Assembly (NCBI RefSeq): GCF_900114285.1
Contig: NZ_FOSN01000006.1
Span: 1-64,000, forward strand
Reading direction: 5' to 3'
DNA from: Methylocapsa palsarum
GTDB taxonomy: Bacteria; Pseudomonadota; Alphaproteobacteria; Rhizobiales; Beijerinckiaceae
Length of the DNA: 64,000 nucleotides
Both the position numbers and the translations under genes were made by a program. Numbering within the stretch: the first letter of the stretch is position 1; each line of letters opens with the position of its first letter. A model generated the notes under the pieces. The model saw nothing but the letters and a program-made list of their open reading frames with translations, had not been told where the DNA came from and searched no databases. Below, in pieces: positions 9,269-16,558 of this stretch.

Positions 9269-9694
9269 ATGAAACGTATCTGGATTGTCCTCCTTGCACT
9301 CCTGTTCCTTGCGTTTTGTGCATTCCTGTGGCTCTTGCCGGCTTTCCTCTTAGGATTCATGTGGGGCGCTTCGGAGCCGGGATGCGACGAGGGACCCGTG
9401 ACGGACCGGAGCTCCACCAATGGGCGGGGCGATGTTGTTGAAGAATATACGAATATCTGTGGGAGTATTGGGTCAATTATCGATTACTCGATCGTGCTGC
9501 AGCTTAAGGGCGACGAGAAAATGACGACGCTGGCTACACATGAATGGCTCCTCTACGACTACCCACAGTTTACCTGGATCAATGACGATGAGCTCAATAT
9601 CGCTCTCGGCAATGTCGCATGGGTCTCCCATAAGGTAGAGAAAGTCGGCTCCATTCGCATCACCTATTCCTACACGAAAACGGGCTGGTGGTAG
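9269..9694 (+). CDS. Putative immunity-like membrane protein, paralog 2
   Basis: A 141-residue protein with one N-terminal hydrophobic helix (about 3-30), a cysteine after the membrane (GCDEG), the NGRGDVVEEY motif, a second cysteine (NICGS), and the C-terminal family signature FTWINDDELNIALGNVAWVS ending in IRITYSYT. ATG 9269 is preferred over TTG 9254 because in the near-identical copy at 11031 this ATG overlaps the toxin stop (ATGA). The gene and its upstream remnant form a long direct repeat with 10993-11460. The function is unknown; a toxin-immunity role is inferred. Confidence 0.8.
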   Translation: MKRIWIVLLALLFLAFCAFLWLLPAFLLGFMWGASEPGCDEGPVTDRSSTNGRGDVVEEYTNICGSIGSIIDYSIVLQLKGDEKMTTLATHEWLLYDYPQFTWINDDELNIALGNVAWVSHKVEKVGSIRITYSYTKTGWW

Positions 9695-9708
9695 ACCATC
9701 CATTTAGC

Positions 9709-10146
9709 ATGCGTCTTTTTCATATTTTACAGCCAATCTCCGCGATGCGCGTCGTCCCCTGCATCATAGCAATGATCGTCTTTGGCGCGACGCTGGCGGC
9801 CCTACCGCTTGCTATTCGTCACCTATTTCCAGACGAGTACGACGAAGCAATGGCGCAGGATCGACGCGCCGCCAATTCGCGCGGCGACACAGTCGCAGAA
9901 TATGACAGATCTTGCGGCTTCGGTGTATTTGACCAATCCATCGTTTTACAGCTTGCGGGTGCTGAAAAGCTGACGACATTGGCGAAATTCCAAAACCTAC
10001 ACTACGCCTATCCGAAGTTTCATTGGATTAACGACAACAACCTTAATGTTGAGCTTGGGAGCGTCCGTGGTCTTTCCTCTCTGCGCGGTAAGGCAGGCAA
10101 CATTCGTATAAGCTATACTTACACGATGGCGGATAAGGTCCAATAA
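9709..10146 (+). CDS. Putative immunity-like membrane protein, paralog 3
   Basis: A 145-residue protein with a hydrophobic N-terminal helix (about 13-33), NSRGDTVAEY, a single cysteine (RSCGF), and the C-terminal signature FHWINDNNLNVELGSV, ending in IRISYTYT. It lacks the first family cysteine (DEYDE replaces the CDE site) and the WVS of its paralogs (RGLSS). GTG 9688, overlapping the previous gene's end, is an alternative start that adds seven residues. No toxin remnant lies directly upstream, so the junction with unit A probably reflects a recombination. Probably co-transcribed with its neighbours. Confidence 0.75.
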   Translation: MRLFHILQPISAMRVVPCIIAMIVFGATLAALPLAIRHLFPDEYDEAMAQDRRAANSRGDTVAEYDRSCGFGVFDQSIVLQLAGAEKLTTLAKFQNLHYAYPKFHWINDNNLNVELGSVRGLSSLRGKAGNIRISYTYTMADKVQ

Positions 10147-10229
10147 CGATTGACGTCGCTCCACTCCTGCGGCGACCGGAAGGGGCGCTGCGGACAAAGG
10201 TAATCAAATTTACCTCTTAGGGGATCGAC

Positions 10230-10487
10230 ATGGCAGTCGGTTAATTCGGAACTTTCGACTACCAACGGGACCTCGCAACACAAACCTTTTTACACCCCTA
10301 CAAACACGCCGCCAATTATAGCGTCGGCGTGTTCATGGCGGGAGCGGGTTATTCCCGAGCAACCACGATTTTCATTTCGAACGCGTTTGCGGGGCATTAT
10401 TCCTCGAATTATGTGCAGGATCTGCACGAACGCCCCTATTGGACGGGCCGGGGCTGGGATGATGCTCACACCGGAGCTTGGAAATGA
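10230..10487 (+). pseudogene. Second copy of the toxin-like C-terminal module, truncated
   Basis: Reading from ATG 10230, codon 5 is TAA (10242-10244); the frame then continues with FDYQRD, HPYKHAANYSVGVFMAGAGY, SSNYVQD and WTGRGWDDAHTGAWK to a TGA at 10485-10487. This aligns along its length with 8443-8692, apart from the HWG site replaced by the stop and FG. The N-terminal part of the toxin-like protein is absent, so this is a tip cassette without its delivery region. The TGA overlaps the ATG of the next immunity-like gene (ATGA). Confidence 0.75.
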
Positions 10488-10936
10488 TTAATGGTCTGGG
10501 ACCGCGATTGCGAAGCGTGCTAAAAGGGCTCGGCGTCTTTATCGGCGGCGCGGCGCTCGCCGCTAGCATTTACGTCGGCGCGGTCGCGCTCTTTCTGTAC
10601 CACGAGTGCGACGAATTCGACGAGACGCCACATGTCGCCAACTCCCGCGGCGATGTGGTATGGGGACATCTCAGAGCCTGCAAAGTCCTGATAGAGACGG
10701 ATGATTCTTTCGTCGTTATGCGAATGAAGAATCAGTGGTCCTTCTTTCCCGAGAAAACCCTGATCGGCTACGAACCTCGTTATGATGGAAAGCTGGTCTT
10801 GCGCTGGATCGACGACAAGACGCTGAGCGTCGATCTCGGCAATGTCTTTTGGGTCTCCTCTTCACGGATCGACAAGGTCAAGGACATCGACATCGTCTAT
10901 CGCTACACATTGTTTCCCACGGTGCAAGGCCAGTGA
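10484..10936 (+). CDS. Putative immunity-like membrane protein, paralog 4
   Basis: A 150-residue protein. A hydrophobic helix at about 13-40 is followed by HECDEFD, NSRGDVVWGH, a second cysteine (RACKVL), and RWIDDKTLSVDLGNVFWVSS near the end. It is closest to paralog 1 in the segment between the cysteine and the signature (TLIGYEPRYDGKLVLRWID against ILVGYSPVGDHDPILRWID). ATG 10484 overlaps the TGA of the preceding toxin-tip fragment, and the upstream in-frame TTG 10478 is less likely. Function inferred only from this arrangement. Confidence 0.8.
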   Translation: MINGLGPRLRSVLKGLGVFIGGAALAASIYVGAVALFLYHECDEFDETPHVANSRGDVVWGHLRACKVLIETDDSFVVMRMKNQWSFFPEKTLIGYEPRYDGKLVLRWIDDKTLSVDLGNVFWVSSSRIDKVKDIDIVYRYTLFPTVQGQ

Positions 10937-10980
10937 CGCCACGCGGGCGTTTCCACTCGCCGTCGTCAAGGGGGAGACAC

Positions 10981-11034
10981 TGGATCAAGACTGGCTGGGA
11001 CGACGCCCGCGCCGGTGATTGGAAAACGAAATGA
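10981..11034 (+). pseudogene. Remnant of toxin-module C-terminus with intact stop
   Basis: In frame the bases read WIKTGWDDARAGDWKTK then TGA at 11032-11034. This preserves the module's end and its ATGA overlap with the next gene (ATG 11031). Upstream sequence does not align with the rest of the module, so only the last 17 codons survive. Confidence 0.6.
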
Positions 11035-11460
11035 AACGTATCTGGATTGTCCTCCTGGCCGTCCTATTCCTTGCGTTTTGTGACATTCCTGTGGCTTTTG
11101 CCGGCTTTCCTCTTAGGCTTCATGTGGGGCGCTTCGGAGCCGACCGGGTGCGACGAGGGACCCGGGACGGAGCAGAGCTCCACCAATGGGCGGGGCGATG
11201 TCGTTGAAGAATATATGAAAGCCTGCACGGGTTTTGGGACAATTATCGATTACTCGATCGTGCTGCAGCTTAAGGGCGACGAGAAAATGATGACGCTGGC
11301 TACACACGAATGGCTCCGCTACGACTACCCACAGTTTACCTGGATCAATGACGATGAGCTCAATATCGCTCTCGGCAATGTCGCATGGGTCTCCCATAAG
11401 GTAGAGAAAGTCGGCTCCATTCGCATCACCTATTCCTACACGAAAACGGGCTGGTGGTAG
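10993..11460 (+). repeat. Direct repeat unit B (toxin tip plus paralog 5)
   Basis: Partner of the unit at 9232-9694. Similarity runs from the GWDDAR codons to the TAG at 11458-11460. The unit contains one single-base insertion (frameshift) and a 3-base insertion (ACC, adding a threonine before GCDEG). Confidence 0.85.
11031..11460 (+). pseudogene. Immunity-like paralog 5, frameshifted duplicate of paralog 2
   Basis: The DNA matches paralog 2 closely, but an extra A after the eighteenth codon (GTGACATTCC against GTGCATTCC) shifts the frame inside the membrane helix. The first frame stops at 11207; the second carries FLWLLPAFLLGFMWGASEP through to INDDELNIALGNVAWVS and a stop at 11460. A TTG at 11047 could in principle start the second frame and give a 137-residue product with an intact helix, so loss of function is likely but not certain. 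Confidence 0.75.
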
Positions 11461-11853
11461 CGCCGTCTTCAGGATCGAGAAGGGAGAGAACGAGTCCGGG
11501 ACGACGCCCGCATGGAAGTGAGCAATAGCCGCGAATCATCTATTTGGAGTTATATTCAACTTCTGCCGTAAATGCTCAGCTCGAGTTCTTTCGCGAGATC
11601 GTCCGCACCCCATGCCGGAAAGTGAGCGGGATCTTTCGTCGGCGCGATCCAAGATGCCGTCGTTTCGCGGATGACCGCTGGCGAAAAGCGAATCTCCTTA
11701 AACTTAGCCGGCCGGTGACGCTAAAGTTCCGCTCATTGCCAAAGTTCCTGGCCAAAGCGTCTGGCCAAAGCGCCTTGGCGAAGCTGCCGACAGGCCCCTA
11801 AACATTGGAGCCGATCTGCGCTATATAGGAGGAAACACGCCCCGGAGACGTCG
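11461..11853 (+). other. Gene-poor stretch with a last toxin-tip remnant
   Basis: At 11497-11521 the bases GGGACGACGCCCGC followed by a degraded TGGAAGTGA recall the GWDDAR...WK-stop end of the toxin-like module, with an internal deletion. At 11736-11785 a 12-13 base unit (TGGCCAAAGCGTC) is repeated about three times. I see no convincing gene. The promoter of the IscA-type gene at 11854 should lie in the last 100 bases; GGAGGAAA at 11827-11834 is too far upstream of ATG 11854 to be its ribosome binding site. Confidence 0.45.
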
Positions 11854-12219
11854 ATGTCGAACACCAAATTTGCGGTTTTGTCCCTGACCGAAGCCGCCGC
11901 CGAGCGCGCCCGCCAGCTGATCGCGGACGCCGGCCGGCCGATCGCCGGGATCAAGGTCGGGATCAAGAACGGCGGCTGCGCCGGGATGACCTATACGCTG
12001 GATCTTGCCGATGAGGTCGCGGCCGGCGATGAAATCGTCGAGGATCAGGGCGTGAAAATCCTCATCGCGCCGAAGGATCTGATGTTCCTGCTCGGGACCA
12101 AACTGGACTTCGAGACGACCAAGTTCGCCTCGACATTCTCGTTCAGCAATCCGAACCAGATCTCGGCATGCGGCTGCGGCGAGTCGGTCGCGATCACCCC
12201 GGCGACCGAACGGGTTTAG
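11854..12219 (+). CDS. HesB/IscA-family iron-sulfur cluster assembly protein
   Basis: A-type carrier protein that receives or delivers Fe-S clusters. The 121-residue product has the three conserved cysteines: C42 in GGCAGM, and C106 and C108 in ACGCGE. Length and motif spacing are normal for the family. It could be SufA, IscA or ErpA; no other suf or isc gene is in the window, so I leave the symbol blank. It is followed after 62 bases by the pyruvate-kinase-like gene on the same strand. Confidence 0.92.
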   Translation: MSNTKFAVLSLTEAAAERARQLIADAGRPIAGIKVGIKNGGCAGMTYTLDLADEVAAGDEIVEDQGVKILIAPKDLMFLLGTKLDFETTKFASTFSFSNPNQISACGCGESVAITPATERV

Positions 12220-12269
12220 CTCCCGCGCAGGTTGGGGCGCCTGCCCCTGATGCGACTCGCCCGGCTTCC

Positions 12270-12284
12270 GGAGGATAAAACCTG
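12270..12284 (+). promoter_or_regulatory. Shine-Dalgarno and CTG start deciding the N-terminus
   Basis: GGAGGA (12270-12275), six spacer bases, then CTG. The TAA at 12276-12278 is in the same frame, so no start further upstream is possible. The next standard start (ATG 12330) would drop 16 residues and has no purine-rich sequence at the right distance. Confidence 0.55.
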
Positions 12285-13754
12285 AGCGAGAGCCCGGAGC
12301 TGCTGAGCAAGATCGACAGCCTTGTCGCCATGGTGGCCTCCGAGGGCGATGCGCAGACGGCGTCCTGGAGCGACTGGCCCCTTCGCGCGGACTTCGCGGA
12401 GAGCGCCGCCAATCTCGCGCATTACCTCGCGTTGCGCCGCCGCGATCTTCGCCCCCTTCAACCTCGCCTGACGGCGCTCGGACTTTCGTCGCTTGGCCGA
12501 TGTGAAGCCCATGTTCTGCCGGCGTTGCGTGCGGTCGGCGCGGCTCTCGCAGCCTTGGATGGCGACCATGGCCGCCCGCGGCCTGGGTTCGAAGAATTCT
12601 TCGCTGGGGAGAAAGCGCTGGCCGCGCGCTCGGAAGCCATCTTCGGAAACCGCTCGCGCGGGCGCGCCGCCGCGCTGCTCGTCACCTGTCCGTCGGAGGC
12701 GGCAGACGAGCCCAAATTCATGCTCCAGCTTGCGGAGCGCGGCGTCGAGGCCGTGCGCATCAATTGCGCGCATGACGACGCCGACGCCTGGGGGCGGATG
12801 ATCGGGCATGTGCGCGCGGCCGAATCCACGACGGGACGGCGCATGAAAGTCCTGATGGATCTCGCCGGGCCGAAAATCCGCACGGGCGCGGTGAGCGCCA
12901 GGAAAGGCGAGCAGCGCATTTTTACGGGCGATATTCTGGCGATCACGGCGCCCGGCAAGCTCGGCAAGCTGAAACATTCGGAAGCGCGTTTTGGCGTTGA
13001 ATGCACGCTTCCCGAAGCAATCCGGCATGCCGAGGCGGGACGCCAGATCTTCATCGACGACGGCAAATTGTCCGCTGTGGCGCTCCGCGTCGAGGATTGG
13101 GGCCTGCTCGCCCGCGTCACGATGGCTCCGGAAAAAGGCATGAAGCTCAAGCCGGAGAAGGGCCTGAACTTCCCCGGCGTCGATCTCGGCGTCGCGGCGA
13201 TGACGGAAAAGGATCATGCGGACCTCGATTTCGTCGCCCAGAACGCCGACGGAATTTCGTTTTCTTTCGTTCATTGCGCCGAAGACGTCGCGATGCTCCA
13301 GGACGCGCTGGCGCAAAGGCGGCCGAAGGATTGGCGAACGCTCTCGCTGATCCTCAAGATCGAGACGCGGCAGGCGGTCGATAATCTGCCCGAGATCGTC
13401 GTGCGCGCGGCGGGGCGTCAGCCGGCGGCGATCATGATCGCGCGCGGCGATCTCGCGCTCGAAATCGGCTTCGCGCGCACGGCCGAGATGCAGGAGGAGA
13501 TCCTGTGGATCGGCGAGGCGGCGCATCTGCCGGTGATCTGGGCGACGCAGGTGCTGGAGCATCTGGTGCGGGAAGGCGCGCCGGTGCGGGGCGAGATGAC
13601 CGACGCGGCGATGGCCGCGCGCGCCGAATGTGTGATGCTGAACAAGGGCCCCTACCTGCTGGAGGCCATCGACACGCTGGATTCTCTGCTGATGCGCATG
13701 GGCGAGCATCAACACAAGAAAACGCCGCAGCTCCGGCGGCTGATGAGTTGGTAG
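12282..13754 (+). CDS. Atypical pyruvate-kinase-family protein, probable CTG start
   Basis: About 120 N-terminal helical residues (AHYLALRRRDLRPLQ, LGLSSLGRCE) precede a pyruvate kinase barrel with MDLAGPKIRTG, ISFSFVHCAEDV, LILKIETRQAV, IMIARGDLALEIG and WATQVLEHLV. The usual SGETA motif is replaced by LNKGPYLLEAI, and the C-terminal allosteric domain is missing: the protein stops at 490 residues just after the barrel. A TAA at 12276-12278 limits the frame upstream. GGAGGA at 12270-12275 is 6 bases before CTG 12282, whereas ATG 12330 has no ribosome binding site; the intervening codons (LLSKIDSLVAM) fit a helix. Catalysis of phosphoenolpyruvate to pyruvate is uncertain. Confidence 0.8.
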   Translation: MSESPELLSKIDSLVAMVASEGDAQTASWSDWPLRADFAESAANLAHYLALRRRDLRPLQPRLTALGLSSLGRCEAHVLPALRAVGAALAALDGDHGRPRPGFEEFFAGEKALAARSEAIFGNRSRGRAAALLVTCPSEAADEPKFMLQLAERGVEAVRINCAHDDADAWGRMIGHVRAAESTTGRRMKVLMDLAGPKIRTGAVSARKGEQRIFTGDILAITAPGKLGKLKHSEARFGVECTLPEAIRHAEAGRQIFIDDGKLSAVALRVEDWGLLARVTMAPEKGMKLKPEKGLNFPGVDLGVAAMTEKDHADLDFVAQNADGISFSFVHCAEDVAMLQDALAQRRPKDWRTLSLILKIETRQAVDNLPEIVVRAAGRQPAAIMIARGDLALEIGFARTAEMQEEILWIGEAAHLPVIWATQVLEHLVREGAPVRGEMTDAAMAARAECVMLNKGPYLLEAIDTLDSLLMRMGEHQHKKTPQLRRLMSW

Positions 13755-13755
13755 G

Positions 13756-14646
13756 TTAGCTACGTGTCCTCGCCGCGATGAGTTCGGCGCGCGCGAGCAG
13801 CCGCTGCGCCTTGACGAGATGCGGCCGGTCGAGCATTCGTCCGTCCAAAGCGACGACCCCGACGCCGGGATCGGCGGCGAAGGCCTCGACGATCGAGCGA
13901 GCTTTGGCGATCTCCTCGGGGGATGGCGTGAACGCCGCATTGATGATGGCGACTTGAACCGGATGGATCGCCATCTTGGCGGAAAATCCGTCGCGACGCG
14001 CGGTTTCGGTTTCCGCGCGAAGCCCGTCGCTGTCGCGAAAGTCAGGGGAGATGGCGTCGATCGCCGCGACGCCCGCGGCGCTCGCCGCCAGCAAGGTCAG
14101 GGTGCGGGCGAGCGCATAGGGCGCGGCGTAGGCTCCATCTGATTGGCAGTAGGTTTGCGCGCCAAGACAGGCCGACAAATCCTCCGCGCCCCAGGCGAGG
14201 CCAGATAGTCTTGGGCTCGCCCCCGCGTAGGTCGCGAGCGCAAACATCGACGCCGCCGTCTCGGTGACGATCGGGATGATCTTCGTCGAACCGTCGGCGA
14301 GATCGTGTTCGGCCTCCTTGACCGCGAGCATGGCGCCGAGATGCTGAACATCGGCGCCGCCCCCGCATTTGGGCAGCATCAGACCGTCTGGCGCCGCGCT
14401 CATGATGGCGTCGAGATCCGCCTCGATCAGTCCGGAATCGAGGCCGTTGACGCGCACATAAAGGAGCGGGCGAGAGGGAACGCGCCCGGCTTCAACGAGG
14501 AACGCCAGCGCGACCGCGCGCGCTTTTGCCTTGGCCGCGGGCGCAACCGAATCCTCAAGATCGACGATGACGCAATCGGCTCCGAGCTCCAGGCTTTTCG
14601 CCAGCTTTTTCTCGCTGTCGGCGGGGACGAAGAGGAGCGAGCGCAT
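13756..14646 (-). CDS. HpcH/HpaI (CitE-like) CoA-ester lyase
   Basis: Family members cleave or form malyl-CoA, beta-methylmalyl-CoA or citramalyl-CoA. The 296-residue product has the LLFVPADSEKKLAKS start, VDLEDSV (metal/CoA region), LYVRVNGLDSG with the catalytic arginine, PIVTETAASMFAL with the metal-binding glutamate, and GLAWGAEDLSACLG with the metal-binding aspartate. The stop lies one base from the stop of the convergent pyruvate-kinase-like gene. On its own strand it follows a MaoC hydratase and an MHS transporter, which suggests one degradation pathway. The substrate is not readable from sequence. Confidence 0.9.
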   Translation of the reverse strand: MRSLLFVPADSEKKLAKSLELGADCVIVDLEDSVAPAAKAKARAVALAFLVEAGRVPSRPLLYVRVNGLDSGLIEADLDAIMSAAPDGLMLPKCGGGADVQHLGAMLAVKEAEHDLADGSTKIIPIVTETAASMFALATYAGASPRLSGLAWGAEDLSACLGAQTYCQSDGAYAAPYALARTLTLLAASAAGVAAIDAISPDFRDSDGLRAETETARRDGFSAKMAIHPVQVAIINAAFTPSPEEIAKARSIVEAFAADPGVGVVALDGRMLDRPHLVKAQRLLARAELIAARTRS

Positions 14647-14675
14647 AGATCAGGGCCGCGCGGCTGAAACAGCAT

Positions 14676-15995
14676 TCATAACGCCTGCTCCATTCTGGAA
14701 TGCGCCTTGGTGTCGCGCATGAAAACATAACAGATCAGCGACACGAAAATGCACGCGGTCGCATACCAGTAGAAGCCCGATTCGACTCCGCTGTTCTTGA
14801 AGGCAAGCGCTACATAATCGACGGACCCGCCAAACAGGGCGACGGTCAGCGCGTAGGGCGCGCCGACGCCAATGGCGCGGATGGCGGTCGGGAAAAGCTC
14901 GGCCTTGATGATGGCCGCGATCGAGGTGTATCCGCTGACGATCGCCCATGCCGCGCAGATCAGCAGGAAAGCGGTGAGCGGACTTTTCGTCGCCTGCAGC
15001 GCCGTGAGCAGGGGATAGGTGCCAAGCACGCCGAAAATCCCGAATCCGATGAGCAGCGGTTTGCGGCCGATCCTGTCGGAGAGCGCGCCATAGAGCGGCT
15101 GGAGAATCACGGCGAAGAGGAGCGAGCCGCTCGTGATCAGCGTCGTTTCGTCGTCGCTCAATCCGACCGACAGGCGCAAGAATTTCTGCATATAGGTTGT
15201 GTAGGTGTAGAATGCGGAAGTGCCTCCAATGGTGAGGCCGACGACAAGAAGCGCCGAACGCCAGTTGCGCCCCAGAATTCGCCACACGCTTTCGCTCCGG
15301 GCGCGTTTTTGCGCCTCCAGAAAAAGCTGCGATTCGGGCATGTCGCGGCGCAGATAATAGGCCGCGATTGAAAGCAGCGCGCCGATGAGGAACGGAATCC
15401 TCCAGCCCCAGGCCTTCAGCTGTTCGGGCGTCAGCAACAGTTTTTGCAGGATCAGCAGGACGAGGACGGCGCAGAGCTGGCCGCCGATCAGCGTCGTGTA
15501 CCAGACGCCCGAATAAAATCCCCGCCGGTCCGGATGCGCGACCTCGCTCAGATAGGTCGCGCCCGAGCCGTATTCGCCGCCCTGGCTGAGACTCTGCAAC
15601 AGCCGGGCGATGGCCAGAATGACAGGCGCCGCGACGCCGATACTGGCGTAGGCCGGGGTCACGGCGATGAGCAGAGAACCGAAGCTCATCAGCAGCACGG
15701 AGGCGGTCAGCGCATTGCGGCGTCCGCGACGGTCGGCGAAATAACCGAACAGGACGCCGCCAAGCGGGCGCACCAGAAAGGCGGCCGCAAAAAGCGACGC
15801 CGCCGCCAATTGCTGCGCGACGGCGTCGCCCGAGGGAAAAAAGGCTCCGGCAAAATAAAGCGAGAACGCCGAATAGGCGTAGATGTCGTACCACTCGATC
15901 AGATTGCCGGCCGAGCCGATGAGGATCGCCTTTGTCCGCCGGCTCATGTCATCGGGATCATAACCGTCGGAGATTTGTTCAGCGCTGGTCTTCAT
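14676..15995 (-). CDS. MHS-family (KgtP-like) proton symporter, MFS
   Basis: A 439-residue major facilitator with 12 predicted membrane helices, starting GNLIEWYDIYAYSAFS, the signature of the metabolite:H+ symporter group that includes alpha-ketoglutarate permease. FGYFADRRGRRNAL and LSDRIGRKPLL are the two loop 2-3/8-9 motifs. ATG 15995 is chosen; the frame is open to 16061 but that would overlap the MaoC gene and add a non-membrane basic leader. It lies 29 bases before the CoA-ester lyase, so it probably imports the carboxylate acted on by its neighbours (inference). Confidence 0.88.
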   Translation of the reverse strand: MKTSAEQISDGYDPDDMSRRTKAILIGSAGNLIEWYDIYAYSAFSLYFAGAFFPSGDAVAQQLAAASLFAAAFLVRPLGGVLFGYFADRRGRRNALTASVLLMSFGSLLIAVTPAYASIGVAAPVILAIARLLQSLSQGGEYGSGATYLSEVAHPDRRGFYSGVWYTTLIGGQLCAVLVLLILQKLLLTPEQLKAWGWRIPFLIGALLSIAAYYLRRDMPESQLFLEAQKRARSESVWRILGRNWRSALLVVGLTIGGTSAFYTYTTYMQKFLRLSVGLSDDETTLITSGSLLFAVILQPLYGALSDRIGRKPLLIGFGIFGVLGTYPLLTALQATKSPLTAFLLICAAWAIVSGYTSIAAIIKAELFPTAIRAIGVGAPYALTVALFGGSVDYVALAFKNSGVESGFYWYATACIFVSLICYVFMRDTKAHSRMEQAL

Positions 15996-16024
15996 TCCCT
16001 CTCGTTTCCGGCGCGGCGGCGCCC

Positions 16025-16516
16025 TCACGCTCGCGTTTTCATCAAGGCCTGCCGCCGGCATTGCGCGACGAGGCCGCCATCCTGCTGAAACGCGCGATGG
16101 ACGAATTCGACGATGCCCGCGCCGGGCCGGGATCTCGACAGCCGCTTCGAGACGACTTCGCTCGACGCGCTCAGCGTGTCGCCTTCGAAAAGAGGCGCGG
16201 GAAAGATCACGTCGGTCATTCCAAGGTTGGCGATCGTGGTGCCGAGCGTCAAATCATTGACCGAGACGCCGATCATCAGTCCGAGGGTGAACAGCGAATT
16301 CATCAACGGCCGCCCCCATTCGGTTTCGGTCGCGCAGAAATGCGCGTCGATGTGCAGCGGCTGCGGATTGAGCGTCATGTTCGAGAACAGCATATTGTCC
16401 ATCTGCGTGACGGTTTTGGTCAGCCGGTGCTCGATCGTCACGCCGATTGTGAAATCCTCGAAATAGAGACCGCCGCGCTGGCGTCGGCGAGGTTCCGGTT
16501 TGGGGTCGTCGCTCAT
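16025..16516 (-). CDS. MaoC-family enoyl-CoA hydratase
   Basis: A 163-residue single hot-dog-domain hydratase. LYFEDFTIG opens the fold and NPQPLHIDAHF carries the family's Asp/His catalytic region, followed by FTLGLMIGVSV and a TxSASSEVVSKR strand. Relatives hydrate mesaconyl-CoA or itaconyl-CoA. With the CitE-like lyase downstream this makes a hydratase-lyase pair of the type used for itaconate/citramalate or methylmalyl-CoA breakdown. The transporter gene lies between them on the same strand, so the three probably form one transcript. No CoA transferase is adjacent. Confidence 0.87.
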   Translation of the reverse strand: MSDDPKPEPRRRQRGGLYFEDFTIGVTIEHRLTKTVTQMDNMLFSNMTLNPQPLHIDAHFCATETEWGRPLMNSLFTLGLMIGVSVNDLTLGTTIANLGMTDVIFPAPLFEGDTLSASSEVVSKRLSRSRPGAGIVEFVHRAFQQDGGLVAQCRRQALMKTRA

Positions 16517-16558
16517 GCTTCGTGCTCCAGTGCTTGGCGGGCCCAGCCTTCGCGCGCG

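Larger units (their letters stand above)
9232..9694 (+). repeat. Direct repeat unit A (toxin tip plus paralog 2)
   Basis: About 460 bases nearly identical to 10993-11460. The similarity begins in the GWDDAR remnant and ends exactly at the TAG stop of the immunity-like gene. Differences cluster in two places: around the first cysteine (GCDEGPVTDR against TGCDEGPGTEQ) and at residues TNICGSIGS against MKACTGFGT. The last 60 residues are the same. Two other paralogs and a toxin fragment lie between the units. Confidence 0.85.

Noticed and set aside
11736..11785. Short repeats that might be a CRISPR remnant
   Set aside because: The 12-13 base units are adjacent with no spacers, and no cas gene is in the window. 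I found no CRISPR array anywhere.
11544..11801. 85-codon plus-strand frame after the immunity-like array
   Set aside because: No ribosome binding site, basic unstructured translation, and it covers a short tandem DNA repeat; no similarity to the paralogs is visible.
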